Shown here: piece after piece, positions 7,081-16,287 of the stretch
How positions within the stretch are numbered: position 1 is the first letter of the stretch
Layout: each line of letters begins with the position of its first letter
Source of the DNA: Clostridium sp. CAG:451
Lineage (GTDB): Bacteria > Bacillota_I > Bacilli_A > RF39 > UBA660
DNA length: 44,965 bases
Direction: 5' to 3'
Assembly (NCBI GenBank): GCA_000438295.1
Contig: FR901041.1
Span: forward strand, 1-44,965
Translations under genes and position numbers: made by a program
The notes under the pieces: generated by a model
Databases searched by the model: none
What the model was told of the DNA's origin: nothing
The model's input: the letters and a program-made list of their open reading frames with translations, nothing else

Positions 7081-9888
7081 ATGGATAAAATAATAGTAAA
7101 GGGTGCAAGAGAGAATAATTTAAAAAATGTAAATATTGAACTTCCTAAAAATAAATTGATTGTTATGACTGGACTTTCTGGTAGTGGAAAAAGTTCATTG
7201 GCATTTGATACAATTTATGCAGAAGGACAAAGAAGGTATGTAGAGAGTTTATCAGCATATGCTAGGCAGTTTTTAGGTGGTAGTGAAAAGCCAGATGTTG
7301 ATTCTATTGAGGGGTTATCACCGGCTATTAGTATTGATCAGAAGACAACTAATAAAAATCCACGAAGTACGGTTGGTACAGTAACTGAAATATATGACTA
7401 TTTAAGATTATTATTTGCAAGAGTAGGTACACCATACTGTCCGACACATCATATGCCAATAAAAAGTCAAAGTGTAGAAGAAATTGCTAATAAAATATTA
7501 GAATATCCAGTTGGTACTAAAATAGTTTTATTAGCACCAGCAGTTTATGGTGAGAAAGGCACTCACAAAGAGTTACTTGCTGATTTAATGAGTGAAGGTT
7601 ATATTAGAGTTCGTATTAATGGTGAGATGTATGATTTGTCTGATAAAATAGAACTAGATAAAAATAAAAAAGATAATATAGAAGTAGTAGTAGATAGATT
7701 AGTTTTAAAAGAAGATATACGAAGTCGTTTAAGTGAAGGACTAGAAAATGCTTTAAAACTAGGACATGGGAAAGTAGTTGTACAATTTAATCTATCAAAG
7801 GAATTAGTTTTCTCTGAAGATTTTGCTTGTCCTTATTGTGATTTTTCACTACCAGAACTAGAACCTAGAATCTTTAGTTTTAATGCTCCATATGGTGCTT
7901 GTGAAGAGTGTAAAGGACTAGGAGTAAAATTACAAATGGATCCTGATTTAGTAATACCAAATAAAGATTTAAGTTTAGAAGAGGGAGCTATTGTAACATT
8001 AGGTGATGATACTGATGGAATTTATTATAAGAAGTTAGAGTGTCTTTGTAAGCATTATAAGATAAGTACTAAAAAGGCTTTTAAGAAATTAACTGATAGA
8101 GAAAAAGAATTAATTTTATATGGTAGTGATGAACCTATTTTATTTGATTATAGGTCAAAAAGTGGTAATCATTTTCATCAAGTAGATTATTATGAAGGTA
8201 TAATCAATAACTTAGAGAGAAGGTATATGGAAACATCTAGTAATTGGATTAGAGAATGGCTAGAAAAATTTATGATTGAACATACTTGTGAGACTTGTAA
8301 AGGTTCTAGACTAAAAGATAATGTTTTATCTGTATTAGTTGGTGGAAAAAATATTTATGAATTAACTTGTATGAGTATAAAAGATTTAATACCTTTCTTT
8401 ACAGAACTCAAACTTAGTGAAGAACAATTAAAAATTGCTGATTTGTTATTAAAAGAAATATTATCTAGATTAACCTTCCTAAAAAATGTTGGCCTTGAGT
8501 ATTTGACACTAGCACGAAGTGCTGCTACTTTGTCAGGTGGAGAAGCTCAAAGAATTAGATTAGCTACTCAGATAGGTTCTAGATTAACTGGAGTATTATA
8601 TGTACTAGATGAGCCAAGTATTGGTTTACATCAAAGAGATAATGATCGTTTAATTAAATCTCTACTTGATATGCGTGATTTGGGTAATACCTTAATTGTA
8701 GTAGAACATGATACTGACACTATGCTTGCTGCTGATTATTTAGTAGATGTAGGACCAAAAGCTGGAGATGAAGGTGGAAGAATAGTAGCAGCTGGAACTC
8801 CACAAGAAGTTATGCAAAATGATAAAAGTATAACTGGTAGATATTTAAGTGGAAAAGAGTGTATTGAGGTACCAAAAAATAGAAGAAAAGGTACTGGAAA
8901 ATATATAACGATTAAGGGAGCAAGAGAAAACAACTTAAAGAATATTACTGCTAAGATACCTCTTGGTACATTTACTTGTATAACAGGAGTAAGTGGTAGT
9001 GGAAAGAGTACTTTAATTAATGAAATTCTAGTCAAAAGTGCGATGAATTATGTTTATCATAGTAAGAATAAGCCAGGACAACATGATAAAATATTAGGAC
9101 TTGAAAATATAGATAAGATAGTAGATATATCACAAACACCAATTGGACGTACTCCTAGAAGTAATCCTGCTACTTATACAGGTGTATTTGATGATATAAG
9201 AGATTTGTTTACTACTACTAAAGAAGCAAAAATGCTTGGTTATGAAAAAAATAGATTTTCCTTTAATGTAAAAGGAGGCAGATGTGAAGCTTGTCGTGGT
9301 GATGGTGTAAAGAAAATTGAGATGCACTTTTTACCAGATGTTTATGTACCTTGTGAAGTTTGTCATGGAACTCGTTATAATCAAGAAACTTTAAAAATAA
9401 AATATAAAGAGAAGAATATTGCTGATGTTTTAGATATGCGAGTACATGAAGCGTTAAAATTTTTTGAAAATCATAGTAAAATAAAAAATAAGCTTCAAGT
9501 TTTAGAAGATGTTGGATTAGGTTATGTAAAACTAGGACAAAGTGCTCCTACATTGTCAGGAGGGGAAGCAGAAAGAGTTAAGCTTGCTAAGGAATTACAG
9601 AAAAAAGCAACTGGAAAAACCCTATTTGTTTTAGATGAACCAACTACTGGTCTTCATACTGATGATATAAAGAGGTTGCTTGCAATTTTACAAAAAATAG
9701 TAGATAATAATGATACAGTAATAGTAATAGAACACAACCTAGATGTTATAAAATGTGCTGATTATATTATTGATTTAGGAAAAGAAGGTGGAGATTTAGG
9801 TGGTGAGATAATTGCTACTGGTACACCTGAAGATATTAGTAAAGAGAAAAACTCTTATACGGGACAATTCCTAAAAAAGATTTTATAG
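7081..9888 (+). CDS. uvrA: excinuclease ABC subunit A
   Basis: A 935-residue DNA-damage sensor of nucleotide excision repair; it loads UvrB on lesions as a dimer. Two ABC ATPase modules are complete: Walker A GLSGSGKSS (near 33) and GVSGSGKST (near 635), signatures LSGGEAQRIRLA (near 486) and LSGGEAERVKLA (near 824), and Walker B VLDEPSIGLH and VLDEPTTGLH. Zinc-module Cys pairs are seen (CPYCDF/CEECKG, CETCKG, CEACRG/CEVCHG). Length is normal. uvrB is not adjacent. It heads a run that follows Bacillus order to whiA. Confidence 0.98.
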   Translation: MDKIIVKGARENNLKNVNIELPKNKLIVMTGLSGSGKSSLAFDTIYAEGQRRYVESLSAYARQFLGGSEKPDVDSIEGLSPAISIDQKTTNKNPRSTVGTVTEIYDYLRLLFARVGTPYCPTHHMPIKSQSVEEIANKILEYPVGTKIVLLAPAVYGEKGTHKELLADLMSEGYIRVRINGEMYDLSDKIELDKNKKDNIEVVVDRLVLKEDIRSRLSEGLENALKLGHGKVVVQFNLSKELVFSEDFACPYCDFSLPELEPRIFSFNAPYGACEECKGLGVKLQMDPDLVIPNKDLSLEEGAIVTLGDDTDGIYYKKLECLCKHYKISTKKAFKKLTDREKELILYGSDEPILFDYRSKSGNHFHQVDYYEGIINNLERRYMETSSNWIREWLEKFMIEHTCETCKGSRLKDNVLSVLVGGKNIYELTCMSIKDLIPFFTELKLSEEQLKIADLLLKEILSRLTFLKNVGLEYLTLARSAATLSGGEAQRIRLATQIGSRLTGVLYVLDEPSIGLHQRDNDRLIKSLLDMRDLGNTLIVVEHDTDTMLAADYLVDVGPKAGDEGGRIVAAGTPQEVMQNDKSITGRYLSGKECIEVPKNRRKGTGKYITIKGARENNLKNITAKIPLGTFTCITGVSGSGKSTLINEILVKSAMNYVYHSKNKPGQHDKILGLENIDKIVDISQTPIGRTPRSNPATYTGVFDDIRDLFTTTKEAKMLGYEKNRFSFNVKGGRCEACRGDGVKKIEMHFLPDVYVPCEVCHGTRYNQETLKIKYKEKNIADVLDMRVHEALKFFENHSKIKNKLQVLEDVGLGYVKLGQSAPTLSGGEAERVKLAKELQKKATGKTLFVLDEPTTGLHTDDIKRLLAILQKIVDNNDTVIVIEHNLDVIKCADYIIDLGKEGGDLGGEIIATGTPEDISKEKNSYTGQFLKKIL

Positions 9889-9898
9889 GAGGATAAAG

Positions 9899-10324
9899 AT
9901 GAAAATTGTTATCTTATCAAAAGGAAAAGAAAGACTAAATAGATCTATAGAGTGGTTACTCTACTTCATATCTTATTCTTTGGTCTTCATTATAGTAGGT
10001 AGTTTATTTAAATCATTCTATATAGATAGTGCTCATCCATTACTATATAGTATACTAGCTACTTTTATTCTCTATATCTTAAATAAAACTGTTAAACCGA
10101 TATTGGTTAGTTTAACTATTCCTATAACGGGTGTTACTTTAGGATTATTTTATCCATTTATTAACCTATTTGTTTTGAAATTAGTAGATTGGATACTTGG
10201 TAGTCACTTTGATTTGAAAGATTTTTGGGTAGCTCTAGTTATTTCTATTCTTATTTCCGTTATGAATTTTGTAATGGAAGATATAATTATAAAGCCACTT
10301 ATTAGGAGATTTAGACATGAGTAG
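9899..10324 (+). CDS. yvlD: YvlD/phage-holin-4-like membrane protein
   Basis: A 141-residue membrane protein of the family annotated 'phage holin family' (PF04020), with four hydrophobic segments and the family core NKTVKPILVSLTIPITGVTLGLFYPFINL. The holin name is historical; there is no phage context here. In Bacillus yvlD lies between uvrA and hprK-lgt in the same direction, so its position supports the call. Function is poorly known (cell-envelope stress operon in Bacillus). A GGAGG site precedes the start, ten bases after uvrA; its end overlaps lgt by eight bases. Confidence 0.85.
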   Translation: MKIVILSKGKERLNRSIEWLLYFISYSLVFIIVGSLFKSFYIDSAHPLLYSILATFILYILNKTVKPILVSLTIPITGVTLGLFYPFINLFVLKLVDWILGSHFDLKDFWVALVISILISVMNFVMEDIIIKPLIRRFRHE

Positions 10325-11129
10325 AGTAGCATTAGATTTAGGTTTTATTAAGATTTATTACTATACAATTTTCATCTTGTTAGCTATTTTTTCTGCTACA
10401 TATTTAATAATTAAAGAAGCTAGAAAACAAAATATAGATAAAGATTTCTTAATAAATACTATTTATTATGTAATAATATTCGGTATATTAGGAGCAAGAC
10501 TATACTATGTAATATTTGAGTGGGATTATTACGTTAAAAATCCTTTAGAAATATTTGCTATTTGGCATGGAGGACTTGCTATTCATGGTGGTATAATAGT
10601 AGGACTAATTTTTATTCTATATTATTGTCATAAAAATAAAGTTTCTAATCTGAAGTTTTTAGATATGGTAGTAGTAGGGTTAATTTTAGCACAAGCAATT
10701 GGTAGATGGGGTAATTTCTTTAATCAAGAAGCTTATGGTGCCATAACTACTAAACAAGAACTTATTAATATGCATATACCACAATTTATTATAAATGGTA
10801 TGTATATAGATGGAAACTATTATCAACCTACCTTTCTATATGAATCCATTTTAGACTTGTTAGGATTTGTAATATTATTTTTAACCCGTTGCTATCCATA
10901 TCTTAAAATTGGCTTTTTAACTGGTCTATATTTGATTTGGTATGGAGTAACTAGGTTTTTTGTTGAAGGGATGAGATCAGATAGTTTGATGTTAGGTCCT
11001 TTGAAAATGGCTCAAGTAGTTTCTATTATGATGATAATTTGTGGTATATATTTCTGTTTTATAAGAAATATAAAATCTAAAAAATTTGAAAACTTATATC
11101 AAGAAGGAGAAATTAGACATGAAGTATGA
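10317..11129 (+). CDS. lgt: prolipoprotein diacylglyceryl transferase
   Basis: A 270-residue inner-membrane enzyme that transfers diacylglycerol from phosphatidylglycerol to the lipobox Cys of prolipoproteins. Visible: multiple membrane segments, the catalytic-region WHGGLAIHGG near residue 90, the Lgt signature GRWGNFFNQEAYG near 131, and the conserved C-terminal arginine segment YGVTRFFVEGMRSDSL. The start overlaps yvlD by eight bases (ATGAGTAG), indicating coupling. hprK, which sits just upstream of lgt in Bacillus, is absent. Confidence 0.96.
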   Translation: MSRVALDLGFIKIYYYTIFILLAIFSATYLIIKEARKQNIDKDFLINTIYYVIIFGILGARLYYVIFEWDYYVKNPLEIFAIWHGGLAIHGGIIVGLIFILYYCHKNKVSNLKFLDMVVVGLILAQAIGRWGNFFNQEAYGAITTKQELINMHIPQFIINGMYIDGNYYQPTFLYESILDLLGFVILFLTRCYPYLKIGFLTGLYLIWYGVTRFFVEGMRSDSLMLGPLKMAQVVSIMMIICGIYFCFIRNIKSKKFENLYQEGEIRHEV

Positions 11130-12009
11130 AGTTGGTATAATAGGATGTGGAGTAGCAGGTATGACTGCTGCTATATATTTGAAAAGAAGTGGTATATCTT
11201 GTGCTATATTTGAATCATCAATGCCCGGTGGACAAATAGTAGCAAATGATAAGATAGAAAATTATCCTGGTTTTTCTAAGATATCTGGTAGTGATTTAGC
11301 TATTTCTATCTTAAATCAAGTTAAAGAATTAGAAATACCAGTTATTTTTGAAAAAGTTGAGAAAATAGATAATAAGGGAGTAGAGAAAGAGATAGTTACT
11401 GATAAAAATACATATTCTACTTTAAGAGTTATAATAGCAACAGGAAGAAAATCAAAGAAGCTTAATGTATTATTTGAAGATAAGTATTTTAATCATGGAC
11501 TTAGTTTTTGTGCTGTTTGTGATGGTAGTTTATACAAAGATAAAGATGTAGTGGTAGTAGGTGGCGGAGATAGTGCCTTAGAGTCAGCTATTTATCTTAG
11601 TCCGATAGTAAAAAGTGTAACTATTCTTCATAGACGAGATAAGCTTAGAGCTAAAAAGACTCTTGTAAATAAAGCTGAGAAATTAGAAAATGTTTCTTTC
11701 AGACTTGGTGAAGTATTATCTTTTATTGGAGAAGATAACTTAGAAGGGGTTAAATTAAAAAGTGAAGAAGTAATTAATTGTGAGGCTGTTTTTATCTGTA
11801 TTGGTCAAACTCCTAATACTGAGTTTTTAAATAATATGAATATTTTATCAAAAGACTCTTACATAGAAGTAGATGATAATTTTGAAACTAAACAGAAAGG
11901 TATCTATGCTGTAGGAGATTGTGTATTTAAACCACACTATCAAATTGTTATTGCTATGAGTGAAGCAGCTCGTTGTGCCTTAAGAGTAAGGGAGGATATT
12001 CATGAATAA
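11119..12009 (+). CDS. trxB: thioredoxin reductase
   Basis: A 296-residue FAD/NADPH disulphide reductase that keeps thioredoxin reduced. FAD-binding GCGVAGMTAA near residue 9, redox pair Cys-Ala-Val-Cys-Asp-Gly near 132, NADPH-binding VGGGDSALES near 150, and the C-terminal FAD motif GIYAVGDC. The redox pair is CAVC where CATC is common. It is slightly shorter than the usual 310-320 residues. The start at 11119 follows AAGGAGA by eight bases and overlaps the lgt stop; an in-frame start at 11086 would lie deep in lgt without a ribosome site. Confidence 0.95.
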   Translation: MKYEVGIIGCGVAGMTAAIYLKRSGISCAIFESSMPGGQIVANDKIENYPGFSKISGSDLAISILNQVKELEIPVIFEKVEKIDNKGVEKEIVTDKNTYSTLRVIIATGRKSKKLNVLFEDKYFNHGLSFCAVCDGSLYKDKDVVVVGGGDSALESAIYLSPIVKSVTILHRRDKLRAKKTLVNKAEKLENVSFRLGEVLSFIGEDNLEGVKLKSEEVINCEAVFICIGQTPNTEFLNNMNILSKDSYIEVDDNFETKQKGIYAVGDCVFKPHYQIVIAMSEAARCALRVREDIHE

Positions 12010-12952
12010 AAAAGTTGTAGTGCTTGGTGGTGGAAAAGGAATATCTTATCTTTTAGCAGGACTAAAAGACTTCCCTCTTGATATTACTGCTGTTATTTCA
12101 GTAGCAGATAATGGACAAAGTACAGGAAAACTTCGTGAAGAGTTCCATATTCCAGCTGTTGGTGACATTAGAAAAGTAATTACTAGTTTATCAGAAAGTG
12201 ATGAAAATATAAAAGAAATGTTAGCATATCGTTTTCATACAACCAGTGATTTAGATGGTCATGCTCTTGGTAATTTAATACTAACTTCATTACTAGATAT
12301 TACTGGTAGCTTAAAATCTGCTATTGAAGAGTTATCCATCTTATTAGATGTTAAGAGTAAAATTCTTCCTTTAACAGAAGATGAAAATATAACTTTAATG
12401 GGTGAAGCGATAGATGGAGATATAATTGAAGGAGAAGAAATGATTACTAAGTCTCCTAAGAAAATAAAAAAACTATTTTATAAAGAGGAGCCTCATATTC
12501 TAAATGAAGTGATTGAAGCTATTAATGAAGCAGATCTTATTCTTTTAAGCATGGGTAGTTTATATACTTCATTATTTCCTAACCTATTAGCTAAAAAAGT
12601 AATAAAAGCTCTTGATAAGACAAAAGCACCTATTATGTATGTTTGTAATATAGTAACGCAACCAGGTGAGACTGATAATTTTACTGTTAGTGATCATGTT
12701 AATTTAATAAATCAATACTTAGGTATGCATAAATTAGATGTAGTTATTGCTTCAAATTCTCCTATATCTCAAGAAATGGCAGAGAAATATGCAAGTGAAG
12801 AAAGAAAAGACCCAGTTAAAATTGATTATGCTGTTTTAAAATCATTAGATGTAGAATTTATTGAAGCAGACTTGTTAACTATAGCTGATAATACATTGAA
12901 ACATCATAGTCAAAAATTAAGCTCACTGATATTTTCTTATTTAATGAGGTGA
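12002..12952 (+). CDS. yvcK: YvcK/GlmR-type gluconeogenesis and morphology factor
   Basis: A 316-residue protein of the YvcK (GlmR, MgfK) family, which binds UDP-GlcNAc and links carbon supply to cell-wall precursor synthesis. The N-terminal nucleotide-sugar site reads LGGGKGISYLLAGLK and, further on, VADNGQSTGKLREEF. Most relatives have GGGTGLS and VADDGGSSGRLR, so three usually fixed positions differ (T to K, DG to NG, GS to QS). The rest (PAVGDIRK, LDGHALGN, LSMGSLYTSLFPNL, YVCNIVTQPGET) is conventional. Overlaps trxB by eight bases. The Bacillus neighbour rapZ is missing between trxB and yvcK. Confidence 0.92.
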   Translation: MNKKVVVLGGGKGISYLLAGLKDFPLDITAVISVADNGQSTGKLREEFHIPAVGDIRKVITSLSESDENIKEMLAYRFHTTSDLDGHALGNLILTSLLDITGSLKSAIEELSILLDVKSKILPLTEDENITLMGEAIDGDIIEGEEMITKSPKKIKKLFYKEEPHILNEVIEAINEADLILLSMGSLYTSLFPNLLAKKVIKALDKTKAPIMYVCNIVTQPGETDNFTVSDHVNLINQYLGMHKLDVVIASNSPISQEMAEKYASEERKDPVKIDYAVLKSLDVEFIEADLLTIADNTLKHHSQKLSSLIFSYLMR

Positions 12953-12956
12953 TGGT

Positions 12957-13868
12957 ATGTCTTTTACGACTAAGATAAAAGAAGAGATAGTATCTAAAGA
13001 CTTATCAGAAACAGAAAAATATTCTATATTAGCAGGTTTTGTTAGAAATAATGCTACCTGGTATGAAGATAAACTACAACTTATTAATGAAAATGGTGAT
13101 ATAATTAATTATTTTAAAAATATATTAGATATGTTTAAAGGAATCAAGTATGAAGAATATACTAAGGATAGTAACAATTTTACTAAAAATGATTTACATG
13201 TTTTAGAAATAGTAGAAGGTAGTTCTTTTCTACTTGATTTAGTAGCTTATCAAAAAGAAGTACCACCTGATTATTTTTTCGATGGAAAGTTAGAAACTAA
13301 GGCTTATCTAAAAGGAGTATTTTTAAATGGTGGTAGTGTTAATGATCCGAAAACTTCAAGATATCATATGGAAATATTAATTGACTATCCAGAAGAGGCA
13401 GTTTTTGTGCAAAAAGTATTAAATTCTTATAACTTAAATATTAAGATGCTTAATAGAGATCGTAGCTATATGCTTTATCTAAAAGAAGCGGAAAAAATAA
13501 GTGATTTTTTAAAAATTGTTGATGCAACAAATTCTGTTTTATATTATGAGAATGTTAGAATTTATCGTGATAAGAAAAATCAAACTAATAGACTTAATAA
13601 TTGTGAACAAGCAAACACGGATAGAATAATTGCTAGTGCTTTAGAACAACTTAATCAAATAGAAGTACTTAAAGAAAATAATGCTTTGGATTTATTAGAT
13701 GATAAGACAAAAGAAGCTCTTTATTATCGTGAAAAATATAAAGAAGCTTCCCTAAAAGAGTTGAGTGAAATTATAGAAAAAGAAACTGGTCGCTCTATTT
13801 CTAAATCTGGATTAAATCATCGATTTAGAAAAATTAAGGAACTAGCTTCTAAATTTATGAATCAGTAG
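12957..13868 (+). CDS. whiA: WhiA-family DNA-binding regulator
   Basis: A 303-residue WhiA protein, a LAGLIDADG-fold domain fused to a C-terminal helix-turn-helix; in Gram-positives it affects cell division and, in Streptomyces, sporulation. Visible: N-terminal MSFTTKIKEEI and LAGFVRNN, the second half-domain KAYLKGVFLNGGSVNDP near 117, NRLNNCEQANTDR near 218, and the HTH region LKELSEII...ISKSGLNHRFRKIKELA. Nuclease residues are not expected in this family. GAGGTGAT precedes the start, four bases after yvcK. Its last 14 bases overlap the end of clpP on the other strand. Confidence 0.95.
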   Translation: MSFTTKIKEEIVSKDLSETEKYSILAGFVRNNATWYEDKLQLINENGDIINYFKNILDMFKGIKYEEYTKDSNNFTKNDLHVLEIVEGSSFLLDLVAYQKEVPPDYFFDGKLETKAYLKGVFLNGGSVNDPKTSRYHMEILIDYPEEAVFVQKVLNSYNLNIKMLNRDRSYMLYLKEAEKISDFLKIVDATNSVLYYENVRIYRDKKNQTNRLNNCEQANTDRIIASALEQLNQIEVLKENNALDLLDDKTKEALYYREKYKEASLKELSEIIEKETGRSISKSGLNHRFRKIKELASKFMNQ

Positions 13869-14436
13869 TTAATATTTTATCAACAAGACCATAGTCTTTA
13901 GCATCATTAGCGGTTAAATAATTATCTCTATCAGTATCATTTTCTATTTGCTTAATAGATTTTCCTGTATTTTTAGCAAGAATTTCATTAAGCTTTTTCT
14001 TTGTCTTTAAAATATGTTCAGCAGCAATTTTTATTTCTGTGGCTTGTCCACTAGCACCACCAAGGGGTTGATGAATCATAACCTCACTATTAGGCAAGGC
14101 ATATCTTTTTCCTTCTTTTCCACTAGATAATAAGAAAGCGGCCATACTTGCTGCCATTCCAAGACAAATAGTAGAAACGTCACTTTTAATAAAATTCATT
14201 GTATCATAAATAGCAAAACCAGAAGTAACATTACCACCAGGAGAATTAATGTAAATAGAAATATCTTCATGACTTAGTGAATCAAGATATAAAAGTTCTG
14301 CTACTACAGTATTTGCTAGTATATCATCTATTTCACCAGATAAAAGAATAATTCTATTTTTTAATAGTCTTGAAAATATATCGTAGCTTCTTTCTCCACC
14401 AATTTCTTTATCAACTATCATAGGAATTAAGCTCAT
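13855..14436 (-). CDS. clpP: ATP-dependent Clp protease proteolytic subunit
   Basis: A 193-residue serine peptidase that forms the tetradecameric chamber used with ClpX/ClpC. Catalytic Ser97 in GMAASMAAF, His122 in MIHQPLGG, Asp171 in DTDRDNYLTA; oxyanion-loop SPGGNV present. The N-terminus IPMIVDKEIGGERSYDIFSRLL is typical. Ribosome site GGTGAT lies seven bases ahead. No CtsR operator repeat was recognised upstream. In Bacillus clpP also lies near yvcK-whiA, so the neighbourhood is conserved. Confidence 0.97.
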   Translation of the reverse strand: MSLIPMIVDKEIGGERSYDIFSRLLKNRIILLSGEIDDILANTVVAELLYLDSLSHEDISIYINSPGGNVTSGFAIYDTMNFIKSDVSTICLGMAASMAAFLLSSGKEGKRYALPNSEVMIHQPLGGASGQATEIKIAAEHILKTKKKLNEILAKNTGKSIKQIENDTDRDNYLTANDAKDYGLVDKILTTDS

Positions 14437-14521
14437 TTTATCACCTTTATCTTTCTAAAATTACTATATCCATATAAATAGTTAAATATACTTAAAATAG
14501 TTCATCATATTTTGCATATAA

Positions 14522-14550
14522 TTTACATCTTTGAATATAAATGTTATAAT
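14522..14550 (+). promoter_or_regulatory. promoter of the TGS/uridine-kinase-like gene
   Basis: TTTACA (14522-14527), 17-base spacer, TATAAT (14545-14550) with an extended TGT. It lies 25 bases before the start. Confidence 0.75.
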
Positions 14551-14575
14551 TAAGAAAGAATAAGAGGGTGAACTT

Positions 14576-16231
14576 ATGATAGAAGAAATAAAAGTTAAAG
14601 TTAATGGAAAAGAAGAGAAGGTTCCTATTGGAACAACATTATTACAACTTAGTAAAAATTACAGTAATAAGTATCGTTTTCCTATTATTATTGCTAGAGT
14701 TAATAATACATATAGAGAACTTAGTTATAGTATTAATGATACTTGTGAGATAGAATTCTTTGATTTAAATTCAAGAGTAGGAAATAGAACACATATTGCA
14801 GGACTTACTTTTCTTCTATTGGTAGCAGTTAAGGAACTTTATGGGGAAAAAGCAGATATAATTGTTCAACATTCACTAGATAAAGGTATTTATATAGAAA
14901 CGACTTTTCCAATTAGTGATACTTTAGTTAAGTCTATAGCTAAAAAGATGTTATATTTAGTAGAACAAAATCTTGATATAACTAAAGTTAGTGTTGAAAG
15001 AATAAGTGCAATTAAGTATTTTGAAGCTATTAAAGATAATGCTAAAGCTAATATTATGAAGTATAATACTAATACTTATATTACCTTGTATAGATTAGGT
15101 AGTTATTATAATTATTTTTATCATTATATGCCAACATCAACGGGACTATTAAGAGACTTCAAGTTAACTTATTTAAATGATAATGGCTTTATTTTACAAT
15201 TCCCAACAGTTTATTCTAAGAATACTATAACAGAATATAAACATCATCCTAATATGTTTAAAGTATTTAAAGAGTGTCATGATTGGGCTAAGCTTATGCA
15301 TGTTTCTAATCTTTCTGAATTAAATAGTATTGTTTCAAAAGGACAAGTGGAAGATTTAATAAGAATAGATGAAACTCTACAAAGTAATAGACTATTGGAA
15401 GTGTCAAAAACTATAGTAGCAAATAAAAAAGATAAGAAAATTGTTCTTTTAGCAGGTCCTTCTTCTAGTGGCAAAACAACAACTACAAGGAAGTTATGTA
15501 TGTTCTTAAGAAGTTTTGGTTTAAATCCTAAGATGATAAGTATGGATGATTATTTTGTAGAGCGTGATGAAACACCACTTAATGAAAAAGGAGAAAAAGA
15601 CTACGAATGCTTTGAAGCAGTTGATCATAAATTGCTTACTGAGCAGGTTTCTTCCTTGCTACAGGGTGAAATAGTAAAAACACCCATTTATAGTTTTATT
15701 GAAGGCAGTAAAGAATTTGTGAGAGAAATGAAACTAGAGAAAAATGATATTTTATTAATAGAAGGTATTCATGCACTTAATCCTAAAGTTTTAGATAAAA
15801 TACCAGCCAAGAATAAATATAAAATATATTTATCAGCTTTAACAGAACTTAATATAGATTCTCATAATCGTTTTTCAACAACAGATAATCGCCTTTTAAG
15901 AAGAATTATTAGGGATAGTAGAACTAGGGGATATGATGTTGTTGATACGATAGCTATTTGGCCTAATGTTAGAGGTGGGGAAGAAAAATATATCTTTCCT
16001 TATCAAGACGAAGCAGATTCGACTATCAATACAGCTTTAATCTATGAACTAGGAGTATTAAAGACTTATGTAGAACCACTACTTTATTCAGTAGATGAAG
16101 ACTCTATTTATTATGATGAAGCGAAAAGATTATTGAATCTCTTTAGATTAATATTACCAATACCAAGTGAAGCGATACCAGATGATTCTATTTTAAGAGA
16201 ATTTATTGGTGGTAGTTGTTTTCATGACTAA
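14576..16231 (+). CDS. TGS-domain nucleoside (uridine) kinase-like protein
   Basis: A 551-residue two-part protein. Residues 1-60 form a TGS-like ubiquitin-fold domain (VKVNGKEEKVPIGTTLLQLS). About 60-230 resemble the ThrRS/AlaX second additional domain. About 270-551 form a P-loop kinase of the uridine kinase/phosphoribulokinase family, with Walker A LAGPSSSGKTTTTRKL near 298 and MDDYFVERDETP, followed by LLIEGIHALNP. Family members are annotated as nucleoside kinase or uridine kinase; the true substrate is uncertain. GAGGGTGA supports the start. Single-gene unit with its own promoter and terminator. Confidence 0.85.
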   Translation: MIEEIKVKVNGKEEKVPIGTTLLQLSKNYSNKYRFPIIIARVNNTYRELSYSINDTCEIEFFDLNSRVGNRTHIAGLTFLLLVAVKELYGEKADIIVQHSLDKGIYIETTFPISDTLVKSIAKKMLYLVEQNLDITKVSVERISAIKYFEAIKDNAKANIMKYNTNTYITLYRLGSYYNYFYHYMPTSTGLLRDFKLTYLNDNGFILQFPTVYSKNTITEYKHHPNMFKVFKECHDWAKLMHVSNLSELNSIVSKGQVEDLIRIDETLQSNRLLEVSKTIVANKKDKKIVLLAGPSSSGKTTTTRKLCMFLRSFGLNPKMISMDDYFVERDETPLNEKGEKDYECFEAVDHKLLTEQVSSLLQGEIVKTPIYSFIEGSKEFVREMKLEKNDILLIEGIHALNPKVLDKIPAKNKYKIYLSALTELNIDSHNRFSTTDNRLLRRIIRDSRTRGYDVVDTIAIWPNVRGGEEKYIFPYQDEADSTINTALIYELGVLKTYVEPLLYSVDEDSIYYDEAKRLLNLFRLILPIPSEAIPDDSILREFIGGSCFHD

Positions 16232-16234
16232 AAT

Positions 16235-16277
16235 AAAAATCAAGGAATAGTTAAATCTAAACCTTGATTTTGTTTTG
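16235..16277. terminator. bidirectional terminator between the kinase and xfp
   Basis: Arm 16235-16245 (AAAAATCAAGG) pairs with CCTTGATTTTG (16262-16272). T-runs lie on both strands, so it can end both convergent transcripts. Confidence 0.8.
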
Positions 16278-16287
16278 TATATAAATA

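Noticed and set aside
9899..10324. Phage holin, hence a prophage remnant.
   Set aside because: The family name is misleading; the gene is YvlD-like, in its conserved place after uvrA, with no phage genes around.
12957..13868. A homing endonuclease, from the LAGLIDADG-like fold.
   Set aside because: The domain order and HTH are those of WhiA, and the gene is in its standard place after yvcK.
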